Of a stretch of 40,297 nt of DNA, positions 24,628-32,781 are shown piece after piece (the first letter of the stretch is position 1; every line of letters begins with the position of its first letter). This stretch comes from Chloroflexota bacterium (GTDB lineage: Bacteria; Chloroflexota; Limnocylindria; P2-11E). The notes under the pieces are model-generated. The model saw only the letters and a program-made list of their open reading frames with translations, was not told the origin of the DNA and did no database searches. The position numbers were made by a program, and so were the translations under genes. Where the stretch lies: the NCBI GenBank assembly GCA_005889275.1, contig VBFI01000045.1:1-40297 (forward strand), given 5' to 3'.

Positions 24628-25479
24628 ATGAAGGCGATACCGACGGCGAGGCTCCCGGGCGGCGAGGCCGTGCCGGTCCTCGGCCAGGGCACCTACCGCA
24701 TGGGCGAGGACCGCGCGCACCGGCGGCGAGAGATCGCCGCGCTCCGGACCGGGTTCGATCTCGGCATGACGCTCGTCGACACCGCCGAGATGTACGCCGA
24801 CGGCGGCGCCGAACGGATCGTCGGCGAGGCGATTGCGGGCCGCCGCGAAGAGATCTTCCTGGTGAGCAAGTTCTATCCGCAGAACGGGACGCGCGAGCGG
24901 ATGCGCAAGGCGTGCGAGCGCAGCCTGCGACGTCTCGCGACGGACCGCCTCGACCTCTATCTCCTGCACTGGCGGGGCGACGTGCCGCTCGGCGAGACGG
25001 TCGACGGCTTCGCCGAGCTCCTCGCCGAGGGGAAGATCCGCTACGCCGGCGTCAGCAACTTCGACGTCGACGATCTTGGCGAGCTCGCGCGCCTGAAGAA
25101 CGGCATCGAGCGGATCGTCACGAACGAGGTGTTGTTCAATCTCGAGCATCGCGGTCCCGAATGGGATCTCCTGCCGTGGTCGCGGCGCCGGCGGCGGCCG
25201 GTCCTCGCCTATTCGCCAGTCGAGGAAGGATTGCTCTCGTGCACGGCGCATCCGACTCTCGGCGAGATCGCCGCGCGTCACGGCGCGACGGCCGCTCAGG
25301 TCGCGATCGCCTGGATCATCCGGCATCCGGGCGTGATCGCGATCCCCAAAGCGAGCCGGCTCGCGCACGTGCGCGAGAACCGCGGCGCGGTGGAACTCAG
25401 GCTCTCGGGGCGCGACCTCGACGAGCTCGACGTGTCGTTCCCGGCGCCGACCGGCAAGATTCCGCTCGAGACGCGCTAA
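24628..25479 (+). CDS. Aldo/keto reductase
   Basis: A 283-residue NADPH-dependent carbonyl reductase with ATG at 24628. The catalytic tetrad of the family is Asp51, Tyr56 (DTAEMYADGG), Lys81 (LVSKFYP) and His114 (LLHWRG). The cofactor-binding tail VIAIPKASRLAHVRENRGA is present. It is closest in pattern to the AKR family with PGxxxIPKA endings. The substrate is unknown. A second aldo/keto reductase lies at 29342-30205, of a different subgroup. Confidence 0.9.
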   Translation: MKAIPTARLPGGEAVPVLGQGTYRMGEDRAHRRREIAALRTGFDLGMTLVDTAEMYADGGAERIVGEAIAGRREEIFLVSKFYPQNGTRERMRKACERSLRRLATDRLDLYLLHWRGDVPLGETVDGFAELLAEGKIRYAGVSNFDVDDLGELARLKNGIERIVTNEVLFNLEHRGPEWDLLPWSRRRRRPVLAYSPVEEGLLSCTAHPTLGEIAARHGATAAQVAIAWIIRHPGVIAIPKASRLAHVRENRGAVELRLSGRDLDELDVSFPAPTGKIPLETR

Positions 25480-25492
25480 CCGCCGAGACGGG

Positions 25493-25498
25493 TATCCT
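25493..25498 (+). promoter_or_regulatory. -10 box TATCCT of gene 25509
   Basis: The hexamer ends ten bases before GTG 25509 (a second GTG follows at 25512). There is no Shine-Dalgarno. Confidence 0.4.
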
Positions 25499-25508
25499 CA
25501 CCGCCGCC

Positions 25509-25967
25509 GTGGTGAAGCCTCTCGCGACCGAAGGCCTCTGGCAGATCCGGCACGGCGAGGTTCACCGCAAGCGCCGTCCGACGGCGCTTGGCCGCGTCGA
25601 ACACCTCGACTACAACAATCCCTACGGCTACAACATCGAGCGCGTCTGGTTTGACGGACGCGTCGTGTTCGCGACCGAACAGGGCGAGGTCGACGTCGAC
25701 CCGAAGAAGGTGAAGGTCGCGCAGGAATACCAGATCGTCTACTCGGTCGCGCTGACCACGCGCGGCAAGCTCCGTCGCGAACCTCCGCGCGTGAAAGGGC
25801 AGCTCAACATCTACGACTCGGTCCCCGGCATGAGGAAGTACAGCCCGATCTGGCAGTTCAACTACGTGATCGTCCCTCGCGACTATGTGGCGAACACGCT
25901 TCGCTCCGAGCGCGACTGCCTGCGCAGCGGTTACAAGATCCGCCGGAGCCTCGTCTTCGAGAACTGA
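25509..25967 (+). CDS. Uncharacterised protein with PGxxxYSPIW motif
   Basis: A 152-residue cytoplasmic protein; GTG at 25509 or 25512 is the start. The conserved-looking core is LDYNNPYGYNIERVWFDGR and then YDSVPGMRKYSPIWQFNYV with LRSERDCLRSGYKI. The run PG-x4-YSPIW followed by an LRS-x-x-D motif resembles DUF7482-type secreted proteins, but this copy has no signal peptide. The charged middle (EPPRVKG, GKLRR) could bind nucleic acid or a metal. No function is assigned. Confidence 0.6.
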   Translation: MVKPLATEGLWQIRHGEVHRKRRPTALGRVEHLDYNNPYGYNIERVWFDGRVVFATEQGEVDVDPKKVKVAQEYQIVYSVALTTRGKLRREPPRVKGQLNIYDSVPGMRKYSPIWQFNYVIVPRDYVANTLRSERDCLRSGYKIRRSLVFEN

Positions 25968-25983
25968 CCGGTCCTCTAGAGAG

Positions 25984-25999
25984 GCCCGCGGTCGCGGGC
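25984..25999. terminator. Short GC stem-loop between convergent genes
   Basis: GCCCGC-GGTC-GCGGGC followed on the plus strand by TATTTG. It lies between the 25509 gene and the last permease codon of the ABC operon; a weak bidirectional terminator is likely. Confidence 0.4.
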
Positions 26000-26895
26000 T
26001 ATTTGATCGAGCCGGCGAGAAGACCCTGGACGAAGTAGCGCTGCAGGCTGAAGAAGACGAGCAGCGGGACGATCATCAACAGGAACGCGCCCGCCGCGAG
26101 CAGGTGCCATTCCGTGCCGTACTGGCTGAGCAGGTTCTGGATCGCTCGAGTCATCGGGACCTTGCTCGAGTCCTGCACGAAGACCAGAGCCATGAGCAGA
26201 TCGTTCCACACCCAGAGGAACTGGAAGATGCCGTACGCCGCGATGGCCGGCACGGACACCGGCACGACGATGGTGCGGAAGAGGCGGAAGTCCGAGGCGC
26301 CGTCGATGCGGGCGGCCTCGATCATGTCGGGTGGCAGGGTGATGAAGAAATTGCGAAGCAGGAAGATCCCGAACGGCAGCGCGAAGGCGGTGTGGGCGAG
26401 CCAGATCGCGCCGAAGCCACGCGTGAGCTGAAGATCGGGCAGCAGATCGCGTGACATCGTCAGCAGCGGGATGAACGCGACCTGGACCGGCACCAGGAGG
26501 AACGCGGTCACGATCAGGAAGAGCGTGTCCCGGAACGGGAAGCGGATCCACGAGAAGGCGTACGCCGCGAGCGCCCCGATCCCGAGCGGAAGGAGCGTCG
26601 AGGGGACCGCGATGAACACGGTGTTCATGAACGCCTGGAGCATGCCCTGGGCCTCGAGCACCTGGCGGTAGTTGTCGAGGGTGAAGTGCAGCTCGAAGAT
26701 GTCCCACCAGCCCGTGGCCTGGATGTCCGAGCGCGGCCGGAACGAGGTGACGAGCAACCCGATGGTCGGGACCAGCCAGATGAGTCCGATGAGGCCGAGC
26801 ACGATATGGATCACGGCGTGGTTGAGGGCGGCGACCGCGCGTCCCGCGGGCGTCCGGGGGCGCGACCCGGCGAGCGACTCGGCGAGGACGCTCAC
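25999..26895 (-). CDS. Sugar ABC transporter permease (MalG type)
   Basis: A 298-residue inner-membrane permease of the carbohydrate CUT1 class with six helices. The EAA loop, which docks the ATPase, is EAARIDGASDFRLFRTIVVP at about residues 190-209. The ATG overlaps the stop of the other permease gene by four bases (ATGA). It is the last gene of substrate-binding protein, permease F, permease G. No ATPase gene is present, so a shared MsmX-type ATPase encoded elsewhere is expected. The imported sugar cannot be told from the sequence. Confidence 0.9.
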   Translation of the reverse strand: MSVLAESLAGSRPRTPAGRAVAALNHAVIHIVLGLIGLIWLVPTIGLLVTSFRPRSDIQATGWWDIFELHFTLDNYRQVLEAQGMLQAFMNTVFIAVPSTLLPLGIGALAAYAFSWIRFPFRDTLFLIVTAFLLVPVQVAFIPLLTMSRDLLPDLQLTRGFGAIWLAHTAFALPFGIFLLRNFFITLPPDMIEAARIDGASDFRLFRTIVVPVSVPAIAAYGIFQFLWVWNDLLMALVFVQDSSKVPMTRAIQNLLSQYGTEWHLLAAGAFLLMIVPLLVFFSLQRYFVQGLLAGSIK

Positions 26896-27863
26896 GTGAC
26901 CGACTTCGTGCGGAAGCGTCGCACGTTAAAGACCATGATCGGTATGAGCACGACGAGCATGACGACGGCGACCGCGGATCCGTAGCCGAACTGCCCGGCC
27001 TGCATCGCCTGCTGATACATGGTGAAGGCGATCACGCGACTCGCTTTCCCCGGTCCGCCAGCCGTCATGACGTAGATGAGATCGAAGAGCTTGATGACGT
27101 TGACGATGAGCGTCACCGCGAGGACCGACATGGGGAGACTGACCATCGGGAGGATGATCCGGAAGAAGATCTGCCGCTCTTTCGCGCCTTCGACGCGTGC
27201 CGACTCGATGATCTCGGCAGGGATGCTCTTCACCGCGGCCGAGAGGATGACGGTCGCGAAACCGACGGATCCCCAGATGCCGACGGCGATCAAGGCGAAG
27301 TTCACGATTCGCTCGTCGCCAAGCCAGGAGATCGGCGACACCCCGACGGCGCCGAGGATGGCGTTCAGCAGTCCGATGTTCGCGTCCGGCGAGTAGACGA
27401 ACTTCCAGATCACGGCGAGCGCCGTCGCGGCGATCGCCATGGGAATGAAGACGATCGCCTTGATGATCGATTCATATCGGACGCGGGCGGCGACGACCGC
27501 GATGATCAGCCCCAGGAAGATGACGATGCTCGTGTAGAAGACGATCCAGAGAACGTTGTTCCAGAGCGCTCCCGAGGGCGGGAACGTGAGGTTCAGGAAA
27601 TCGGGATCGCTGAAGAGGCGGACGTAGTTATCGAGGCCGACCCACTCCGTGAAGACGCCGTTTCGACCCCGGTTGAAGCTGAGCAGGACCGTGTAGAGCG
27701 CGGGGTACAGCAGGAAAACCGCGAGCAGGACCGTCGCAGGCAACAGGAAAAGGACCGCGGCGACGTAGTTCGGACCCTCTGGCCTGCGCGCGCGCGCGGC
27801 TGTGAGACCCGCCCGTGCGGGCAGGTCGCGGGCCGGGATGACTGGTGTTGGCGCGAGTCCCAT
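26892..27863 (-). CDS. Sugar ABC transporter permease (MalF type)
   Basis: A 323-residue permease of the CUT1 class with six helices and a typical N-terminal extension. The EAA loop ESARVEGAKERQIFFRIILP is near residues 225-244. It pairs with the MalG-type permease encoded next and receives substrate from the lipoprotein encoded 72 bases upstream. The ATG has AGACAGATGGG context without a strong binding site; translation may depend on the upstream gene. Confidence 0.9.
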   Translation of the reverse strand: MGLAPTPVIPARDLPARAGLTAARARRPEGPNYVAAVLFLLPATVLLAVFLLYPALYTVLLSFNRGRNGVFTEWVGLDNYVRLFSDPDFLNLTFPPSGALWNNVLWIVFYTSIVIFLGLIIAVVAARVRYESIIKAIVFIPMAIAATALAVIWKFVYSPDANIGLLNAILGAVGVSPISWLGDERIVNFALIAVGIWGSVGFATVILSAAVKSIPAEIIESARVEGAKERQIFFRIILPMVSLPMSVLAVTLIVNVIKLFDLIYVMTAGGPGKASRVIAFTMYQQAMQAGQFGYGSAVAVVMLVVLIPIMVFNVRRFRTKSVT

Positions 27864-27934
27864 CTGTCTCCGTTCGTAGCGGAGCGGGAGGGCGGTCTGC
27901 CCACCCGCTCCGTGGACTCAGGTTGGGCGCCTCG

Positions 27935-29236
27935 TTACTTCTCCGCCTTCCACTTGGCCTGTATCGATGTTTCGAACTTCGCCCAGTCGACGGTCTTGCC
28001 GCGAAGCGCATCCTGGAGCGCGGCGCCCATGTCGTCGCCGCCACCGGATGGCAAGAGGTCCGAACCGTCGAAGCGGACCGCGGTGGCGTTCGCGACCTGT
28101 GCCGCCTCGCGCTTCGCCAGGTCGTTCGGGTAGGCGCTTGCCGGGACGGTCTTGACCGGCGAGATGACCGCTCCCGTGCCGGCCCAGACCGAGCCGGAGT
28201 CGGCGGTGGTCATGTACTGGATGAACTCTTTGACTCCCGGCTTCGTCGTGAACGCGGCAATCACGTCGCCGCCGATGGTGACGCCCTTGTTGCCGTTGAT
28301 GCTCGGGAAGTCGAACCAGTCGATCGTGTCGCCGACCTTGAGCGCCGTGTTGGTCTGGCCAGTGGCGATGCCGCCGACGAAGCCGCCTTCGTAGTACAGA
28401 ACGGCCTGCGGATTCGCGCTGAACGCCTGGCCGATCCCGTCGGTGAAGTTGCGTCCGAGCGCCGGTGTGATGCCACCGGCGACGTAGTCGTCCTTGAGCG
28501 CCTGCTTCATCGTGTCGACCGCCGCCTGGACGGAGGCATCGCTCCACGCCAGCTTGCCGCTGAAGAGCTGGTCGTATTTGTCAGGCCCGGCCTGCCGCAC
28601 GTAGACGCTTTCGAACCAGTCCGTGAGCGTCCACGAGTCGCCTGCGCCGAGGCCGAGCGGCGCCTGGCCCTTCGCCTTGATGTCGGCCAACAGCTTGGTG
28701 AACGCGTTCCAGTCCGCGGCCGGCTGCACGCCGAGTGTCTTGAACTTGTCCGGCCGGTACCACATGGTGCTCTTGCTGTTGAACTTCACCATGATCGCGT
28801 ACTGGGTCCCGTCGACCTGGCCGATCTCGAGGATCCCAGGCGGATAGTTCGACTTCAGCGAGTTCGGATCGATCCCGACGTCGGAGATCTTCTTGAGAGA
28901 CCCCTGACGCGCGAACTGGCGCAGGAAGCCGATGCCGGGAATGATCGCCACGTCCGGCGGATTGCCGCCGGAGATTCGTGTTTGGAGCGTCGTCGCGTAG
29001 TCCGAGCGGACCGATTCGTACTTCGCGGTGATCCCCGTCTTCGCCTTGAACGCGTCGAGCACTTTTTGGAAGGAGTCCTGCTCGCTGCCGCCCCAGAGCG
29101 ACATGACGTTGATCGTGCTGCCGGCGGCGGGGGATCCGGACGAAGAAGGCTGCCCGCTGGGTTGCTGCGTGCACGCCGTCGCCGCCAGGAGAGCAGCGAG
29201 AGCGACGACGAATATCGACCGCGGAGAGCGCACCAT
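27935..29236 (-). CDS. Sugar ABC transporter substrate-binding lipoprotein
   Basis: A 433-residue extracellular solute-binding protein of family 1. ATG at 29236 follows GAGGAGG. The signal peptide ends in the lipobox AATAC with Cys22. Family marks include INVMSLWGGSEQD at about 42-55, PPDVAIIPG near 95, and long hydrophobic/aromatic regions of the two-lobe fold. It delivers an oligosaccharide or sugar derivative to the two permeases. No regulator gene is adjacent. The spacer upstream (29237-29341) has a palindromic GC run and a possible TAATGT -10 on the minus strand. Confidence 0.92.
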   Translation of the reverse strand: MVRSPRSIFVVALAALLAATACTQQPSGQPSSSGSPAAGSTINVMSLWGGSEQDSFQKVLDAFKAKTGITAKYESVRSDYATTLQTRISGGNPPDVAIIPGIGFLRQFARQGSLKKISDVGIDPNSLKSNYPPGILEIGQVDGTQYAIMVKFNSKSTMWYRPDKFKTLGVQPAADWNAFTKLLADIKAKGQAPLGLGAGDSWTLTDWFESVYVRQAGPDKYDQLFSGKLAWSDASVQAAVDTMKQALKDDYVAGGITPALGRNFTDGIGQAFSANPQAVLYYEGGFVGGIATGQTNTALKVGDTIDWFDFPSINGNKGVTIGGDVIAAFTTKPGVKEFIQYMTTADSGSVWAGTGAVISPVKTVPASAYPNDLAKREAAQVANATAVRFDGSDLLPSGGGDDMGAALQDALRGKTVDWAKFETSIQAKWKAEK

Positions 29237-29341
29237 GCCACACCTCCTCTGCGGGTCCCTACATTAGCGCGGTTGCGCGCCCGTGCCCGGCGGCGCGCGC
29301 GCCACTCGGATTCGCTCCGCTGCCGAGCGAGCGACCGCGAG

Positions 29342-30205
29342 CTAGACGAAGAGCGGCGCCATCTCGCGGCGACGGATGAGGTCGTCCAGCTCCGCGGGCG
29401 CCGGCGGCGGGCCGCCGCGATCGGCGGCTTCGAGGACCTTCGCGACCAGCTCGATGTCGCTCGCGGTGTTGAGGAAAAGGCCCGCGCGGCCGAGCACGAA
29501 GCGGACCGCGACGTCGATGTCGCTTTGCTCGGTGAGCGGCTCGTACCAGGTCGTCGGGCGCGGAGGACGCGCTTCCGACCATGGTCGAAGCGTGATGCTC
29601 TTGATGGTCTGGATCGCCACACCGCGCTCGACGCACAAAGCGATCAGCGCCTCGACGTCGGCGGCGTAGGCGGGGTCGCGGAGCTGCACCGGGTTGTAGG
29701 GAAAGAGCACGCTGTCGAAGGGAAAGCGCTCGAGGCTCTCGCGGTGACGGCGGGGCGCGAGCACGCCGTGACCCGTTACGCCGATGAAGCGGACCAGACC
29801 GGCGTCCCGCGCTTCCACGGCCGCGCGGAGCGCGCCATCGGGTCCGAGCGCGATCTCCCACTCGTCGCGGTCGACGAGGTTGTGCAGCTGGAGGAGATCG
29901 ACGTGGCCGACGCCGAGCCTGCGGAGGGACTCACGGATCTGGGCACTCGCCTCGGAGTAGGTCCGCTTCCCGGTCTTCGTCGCGAGAAAGAAGCGATCCC
30001 GTCCCTCGCGCGCGAGCCATGGCGCGACGCGCAGCTCCGAATCGCCGTAGCTTGCCGCCGTGTCGATGTGATTGAGGTCGTAGCGCAGTACGAGCTCGAG
30101 CGCGCGATCGGCCTCGGCATCGGTCACCCGGCCCAGCGCCGCGGCGCCGAAGAGCGTCCGGCTGCTTTGGTGTCCGGTCTTCCCGAACGGCGCCTTCGGG
30201 ATCAT
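29342..30205 (-). CDS. Aldo/keto reductase
   Basis: A 287-residue aldo/keto reductase of a different subgroup from the one at 24628. The tetrad is Asp48, Tyr53 (TAASYGDSE), Lys77 (ATKTGK) and His108 (LLQLHNL). The tail has no IPKA motif; the C-terminus is RREMAPLFV. It is transcribed toward the ABC operon, in the same direction, but 105 bases apart. A TATGCT box ends six bases before the ATG at 30205, so the gene probably has a leaderless mRNA. Confidence 0.88.
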   Translation of the reverse strand: MIPKAPFGKTGHQSSRTLFGAAALGRVTDAEADRALELVLRYDLNHIDTAASYGDSELRVAPWLAREGRDRFFLATKTGKRTYSEASAQIRESLRRLGVGHVDLLQLHNLVDRDEWEIALGPDGALRAAVEARDAGLVRFIGVTGHGVLAPRRHRESLERFPFDSVLFPYNPVQLRDPAYAADVEALIALCVERGVAIQTIKSITLRPWSEARPPRPTTWYEPLTEQSDIDVAVRFVLGRAGLFLNTASDIELVAKVLEAADRGGPPPAPAELDDLIRRREMAPLFV

Positions 30206-30211
30206 CTCGCG

Positions 30212-30217
30212 AGCATA
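30212..30217 (-). promoter_or_regulatory. -10 box TATGCT of leaderless gene 30205
   Basis: Minus-strand TATGCT with exactly six bases to the ATG at 30205. It lies within the end region of the upstream M14 gene. Confidence 0.55.
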
Positions 30218-30218
30218 G

Positions 30219-31187
30219 TCAGAGCGCGCCGATCGCGAGCAGGAGCCCGTCCTTCTTGATCGCCGGGCTGGTCACCGTGAAGAGGACGACGCCGCCAACG
30301 GACGCGGTGATCGCGGCGATCGGCTCGCCGACGAGGTCGGTGATCTCGCCGAGGGTCTGACGCGCCGACACCTTCTGGCCGACGCGCACCGAGCAGTGGA
30401 ACATGCCTTGGACCGGCGAGCGCACCCAATCGAAGCTCTTCACAACCGTGGGCGGGGCGCCGGCGGCGTCGCCGCTCAGCACGCCGATCGCCTTCAGGAT
30501 GTTGGTCACGCCGCGCACGTGGCGGATGATGTCCTCCTCGATAAGCAGACCGCGGCCGCCCGATTCCGCGAGCATCGCCGCGACCCCACTCTGCGCAGCC
30601 ACCGCAAAGAGCTGGCCCGGCCGCTCCCCGGTCGGCGCGCTCCTTACCGCCCATTCGGCCCCATACGCATTCGCCATCCGGGTGATCTTCTCGTCGAGCT
30701 CGCCATTTCCCGTCTCGCGGTAAATGACGAACGGGACGAGGTCCTCGACGAGATCGCCCGCATGGAGGTCGATCGCGTGGTCGCATTTGACGATGACCTC
30801 GGTGAGCAGTCGGTGCGCGAAGCGCTCCCCCCACGTCCCGTCGGGCTTCCCGGGGAAGAGCCGATTCAGGTTGTCGCCGTCCTCCGGGTTGACGTAGATG
30901 CTGCGCTCGTAGAAGCCGGGTCTGTTGAGCAGCGGGATGATCAGGATCGTTCCGCGAATCGCGCCGGGCGTGATCGTTCGACCGAGCCGGATCGCGGCCT
31001 CGATGCCCGTGTACTCGGCCGCGTGGATCCCCGCCGTGATGAGCACCGTCGGCCCCGCGATGTGCCCCGCCATGGCGATGTACGGCCACTCGTACTTCGC
31101 GAGGCCGGGATCACCGGCGAACGTGAATGTTCCGGTCGTTCGCTCGCCGGCGCGCGGCAGAGGGATCGGTCCGATCGCTTGGGGCAC
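30219..31187 (-). CDS. Succinylglutamate desuccinylase/aspartoacylase-like M14 enzyme
   Basis: A 322-residue zinc-dependent deacylase of the AstE/AspA branch of M14. Zinc ligands are His55 and Glu58 in GIHAAEYTG and His142 in DLHAG, with an Arg/Asn pair in PEDGDNLNRLFPG for substrate carboxylate. The family hydrolyses N-acyl-amino acids. The C-terminal half ends with a small beta barrel, VRVGQKVSARQTLGEITDLVG, like biotinyl/lipoyl-type folds. GTG at 31187 has a TAGCCT box six bases upstream. The true substrate is unknown. Confidence 0.85.
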   Translation of the reverse strand: MPQAIGPIPLPRAGERTTGTFTFAGDPGLAKYEWPYIAMAGHIAGPTVLITAGIHAAEYTGIEAAIRLGRTITPGAIRGTILIIPLLNRPGFYERSIYVNPEDGDNLNRLFPGKPDGTWGERFAHRLLTEVIVKCDHAIDLHAGDLVEDLVPFVIYRETGNGELDEKITRMANAYGAEWAVRSAPTGERPGQLFAVAAQSGVAAMLAESGGRGLLIEEDIIRHVRGVTNILKAIGVLSGDAAGAPPTVVKSFDWVRSPVQGMFHCSVRVGQKVSARQTLGEITDLVGEPIAAITASVGGVVLFTVTSPAIKKDGLLLAIGAL

Positions 31188-31193
31188 GCCGAG

Positions 31194-31199
31194 AGGCTA
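31194..31199 (-). promoter_or_regulatory. -10 box TAGCCT of leaderless gene 31187
   Basis: Minus-strand hexamer with six bases to the GTG at 31187. No binding site is seen. Confidence 0.5.
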
Positions 31200-31219
31200 G
31201 AGCGCGCCGTGCGGCCGTG

Positions 31220-31660
31220 CTACTCGACGTTCACCACGCTCGCGCCATCGTCGCTCAGCGTGAAGACGTACCAGACCTCTTTCGGTCCCTGCTTCAGCAC
31301 GTAGATGAACTGCTTCTCGTTCACCGATCCGAGGTACCGGACGGCGGTGCAGTCCTGACCCCGCGCGTGCATCGTGTCGAACTGCGTCGTCACCTCATCC
31401 AGGGTCATCCCGAGCGCGGCGTCGGTGTGCGTCTCGACGTACTCGGCATCGTGCGAGCAGATCGCGTTCGCGTATTGGGTGAGCCATGCCGGCGCTGCCG
31501 CGCCGCGGCCCTGACGCAGGTCGGCGATCTCCGCGCGGCCGCGGGCGAGCTCGTCGCGGCTGGCGAAGATGCTCCCGAGGTTGTCCTTCAAAGGGCCCGG
31601 ACCGCTGGCGCCGGTGAGCACGGCGAGCGCGAGGACGGCCGGAAGGAGGAGCAGCTTCAC
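31220..31660 (-). CDS. Secreted protein, unknown
   Basis: A 146-residue protein with a hydrophobic signal segment VKLLLLPAVLALAVLTGASG from GTG at 31660; an in-frame ATG at 31702 would place unlikely residues in front. The rest is a mixed alpha/beta domain with two Cys (AICSHDAEY and GQDCTAVRYL) that could form a disulfide, and a beta-rich end (FIYVLKQGPKEVWYVFTLS). No family is recognised. It is divergent from the P-loop gene with a 93-base spacer. Confidence 0.65.
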   Translation of the reverse strand: MKLLLLPAVLALAVLTGASGPGPLKDNLGSIFASRDELARGRAEIADLRQGRGAAAPAWLTQYANAICSHDAEYVETHTDAALGMTLDEVTTQFDTMHARGQDCTAVRYLGSVNEKQFIYVLKQGPKEVWYVFTLSDDGASVVNVE

Positions 31661-31753
31661 GGCCCAGCACTCAGGCAATCGGTGTGCCAGCCCCCGTACC
31701 ATCCGGCCATCGCGGAAACAATCGATCTCAACGCCCTCGTCGAGAACGGCACA

Positions 31754-32308
31754 ATGCCTCGGCCAATCGCGTCGACGCTGCGCGAGGCCGCCCGGGCGCG
31801 CCGGTCGTTCCTCGTCATGGCGGTGCCGCGCCTGGCGGGAAAGAGCACGGTCAAGGCGGCGATGCTTGCGGAGCGCCCGAAGGGCGCGCCGGTGCGCACG
31901 GTGGGCGAGGACGGCGACGACATCGATCTGCTCCTGGCGCAAAGCGCGAACGGCTACATCGACATACCCGAAATCAGCCAGCACCCGGTCGCGCCCGGCT
32001 ACATCTGGGGCGCCCCGGTACGCAGAGTGTTCGCGGGCATTGGTAAGACGGTCGCGCTGGCCGTCGCACTCCACGCGGCCGATCCGGACGAGGCGTTCGA
32101 GATCATCTGTGGCGGCTGTGGCGTACCCGACGCGGACGCCGCGAAGCTCTCGCTGGTCGTGTATCTCCGCTCATTCGGGAAGTGGCAGGCCCCGACGCGC
32201 CGCGCCGTCGAGGCCGTCCACGAGATCGTCGGGGTCAGGGGCGGCAAGCCGATCGCGCGCGCGATCTACCAGCGCGACGCCGACGCCTCAAGGGGACCTC
32301 GGACCTGA
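31754..32308 (+). CDS. P-loop NTPase-like protein with degenerate Walker A
   Basis: A 184-residue cytoplasmic protein; ATG at 31754. FLVMAVPRLAGKSTVKAAML is a Walker A-like loop but its first residue is Val rather than Gly/Ala. A later segment, GYIDIPEISQHPV and KTVALAVALHAADPDEAFEII, recalls the Walker B-aspartate box and His box of PilT/VirB11-type secretion ATPases, including ALHA near the same place. It is much shorter than those proteins and stands alone. Function unknown; nucleotide binding is likely but needs testing. Confidence 0.55.
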   Translation: MPRPIASTLREAARARRSFLVMAVPRLAGKSTVKAAMLAERPKGAPVRTVGEDGDDIDLLLAQSANGYIDIPEISQHPVAPGYIWGAPVRRVFAGIGKTVALAVALHAADPDEAFEIICGGCGVPDADAAKLSLVVYLRSFGKWQAPTRRAVEAVHEIVGVRGGKPIARAIYQRDADASRGPRT

Positions 32309-32335
32309 TCGACCGCCCGCCGCGGTAGCTGGGGA

Positions 32336-32390
32336 GGCTCGAGCTCTGGGCGCCGGAGGTCGTCTCCTACCGCTCTCCGGCGCCCGAGCC
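32336..32390. repeat. Long imperfect inverted repeat between convergent genes
   Basis: An 11-base perfect stem, GGGCGCCGGAG (32348-32358) with CTCCGGCGCCC (32375-32385), around a 16-base loop, extended by GGCTC/GAGCC at both outer ends with a bulge of seven bases on the left. It sits between the P-loop gene and the membrane gene stop codons and may stop transcription from both sides; no T run is evident. Confidence 0.5.
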
Positions 32391-32401
32391 GCTTGAGATT
32401 C

Positions 32402-32644
32402 CTAGCCCCGGCGCATGAGCTGGCGAGCGTTCACGAAGGCGAGGAACGCGAACACCGCGGCGACGGCGATCCCCGCGACGAGGACCGCGCTGCCCATGGT
32501 GAGCGTGTCGCCGTTGCGGTCGGTGCCGAGTCTGGTCCCGGCGATGCCGGCGGTCGCGACCGCGGTCGAGTAGAACGCGAGCACGAAACCGAACACGACG
32601 AGACCGATGTACGCGAAGACCTTTGGCCATGAGGGGTTCTTCAT
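32402..32644 (-). CDS. Small two-helix membrane protein, unknown
   Basis: An 80-residue protein with two membrane helices (about residues 9-32 and 52-72) joined by a short outside loop TDRNGDTLTM. No family is recognised and no Shine-Dalgarno is seen. Its ATG at 32644 lies within CATATG, so a plus-strand ATG starts on the next base; the plus-strand reading there (40 codons) is not considered real. Confidence 0.6.
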   Translation of the reverse strand: MKNPSWPKVFAYIGLVVFGFVLAFYSTAVATAGIAGTRLGTDRNGDTLTMGSAVLVAGIAVAAVFAFLAFVNARQLMRRG

Positions 32645-32764
32645 ATGCGGGCATTCAATTTCGGAAGCAGGCAGCGCGTCAAGGCTCTCGCGGTATCAAG
32701 CGCATCCCGCAACGAAATCGATCCTGCTGCGTTGCGCTCGTGCGCGCTGCGGCGGGCGACGGAG

Positions 32765-32770
32765 TAGGCT
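32765..32770 (+). promoter_or_regulatory. -10 box TAGGCT upstream of M20 peptidase
   Basis: The hexamer ends eleven bases before the ATG at 32782. It supports that ATG over upstream in-frame starts. Confidence 0.4.
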
Positions 32771-32781
32771 CGCCTCTTCCG

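Noticed and set aside
25999-29236. Missing ATPase as evidence of a broken ABC operon
   Set aside because: CUT1 sugar systems commonly share an ATPase from elsewhere; the three genes are intact.
27845-30259. 804-codon open frame on the plus strand
   Set aside because: It is antisense to the ABC transporter genes and an aldo/keto reductase. Composition is Arg-rich and without domains; it results from GC-rich codon bias.
32645-32767. 40-codon plus-strand frame starting inside CATATG
   Set aside because: Arg/Ala/Ser-rich, no binding site, and it overlaps the -10 box of the M20 gene; judged accidental.
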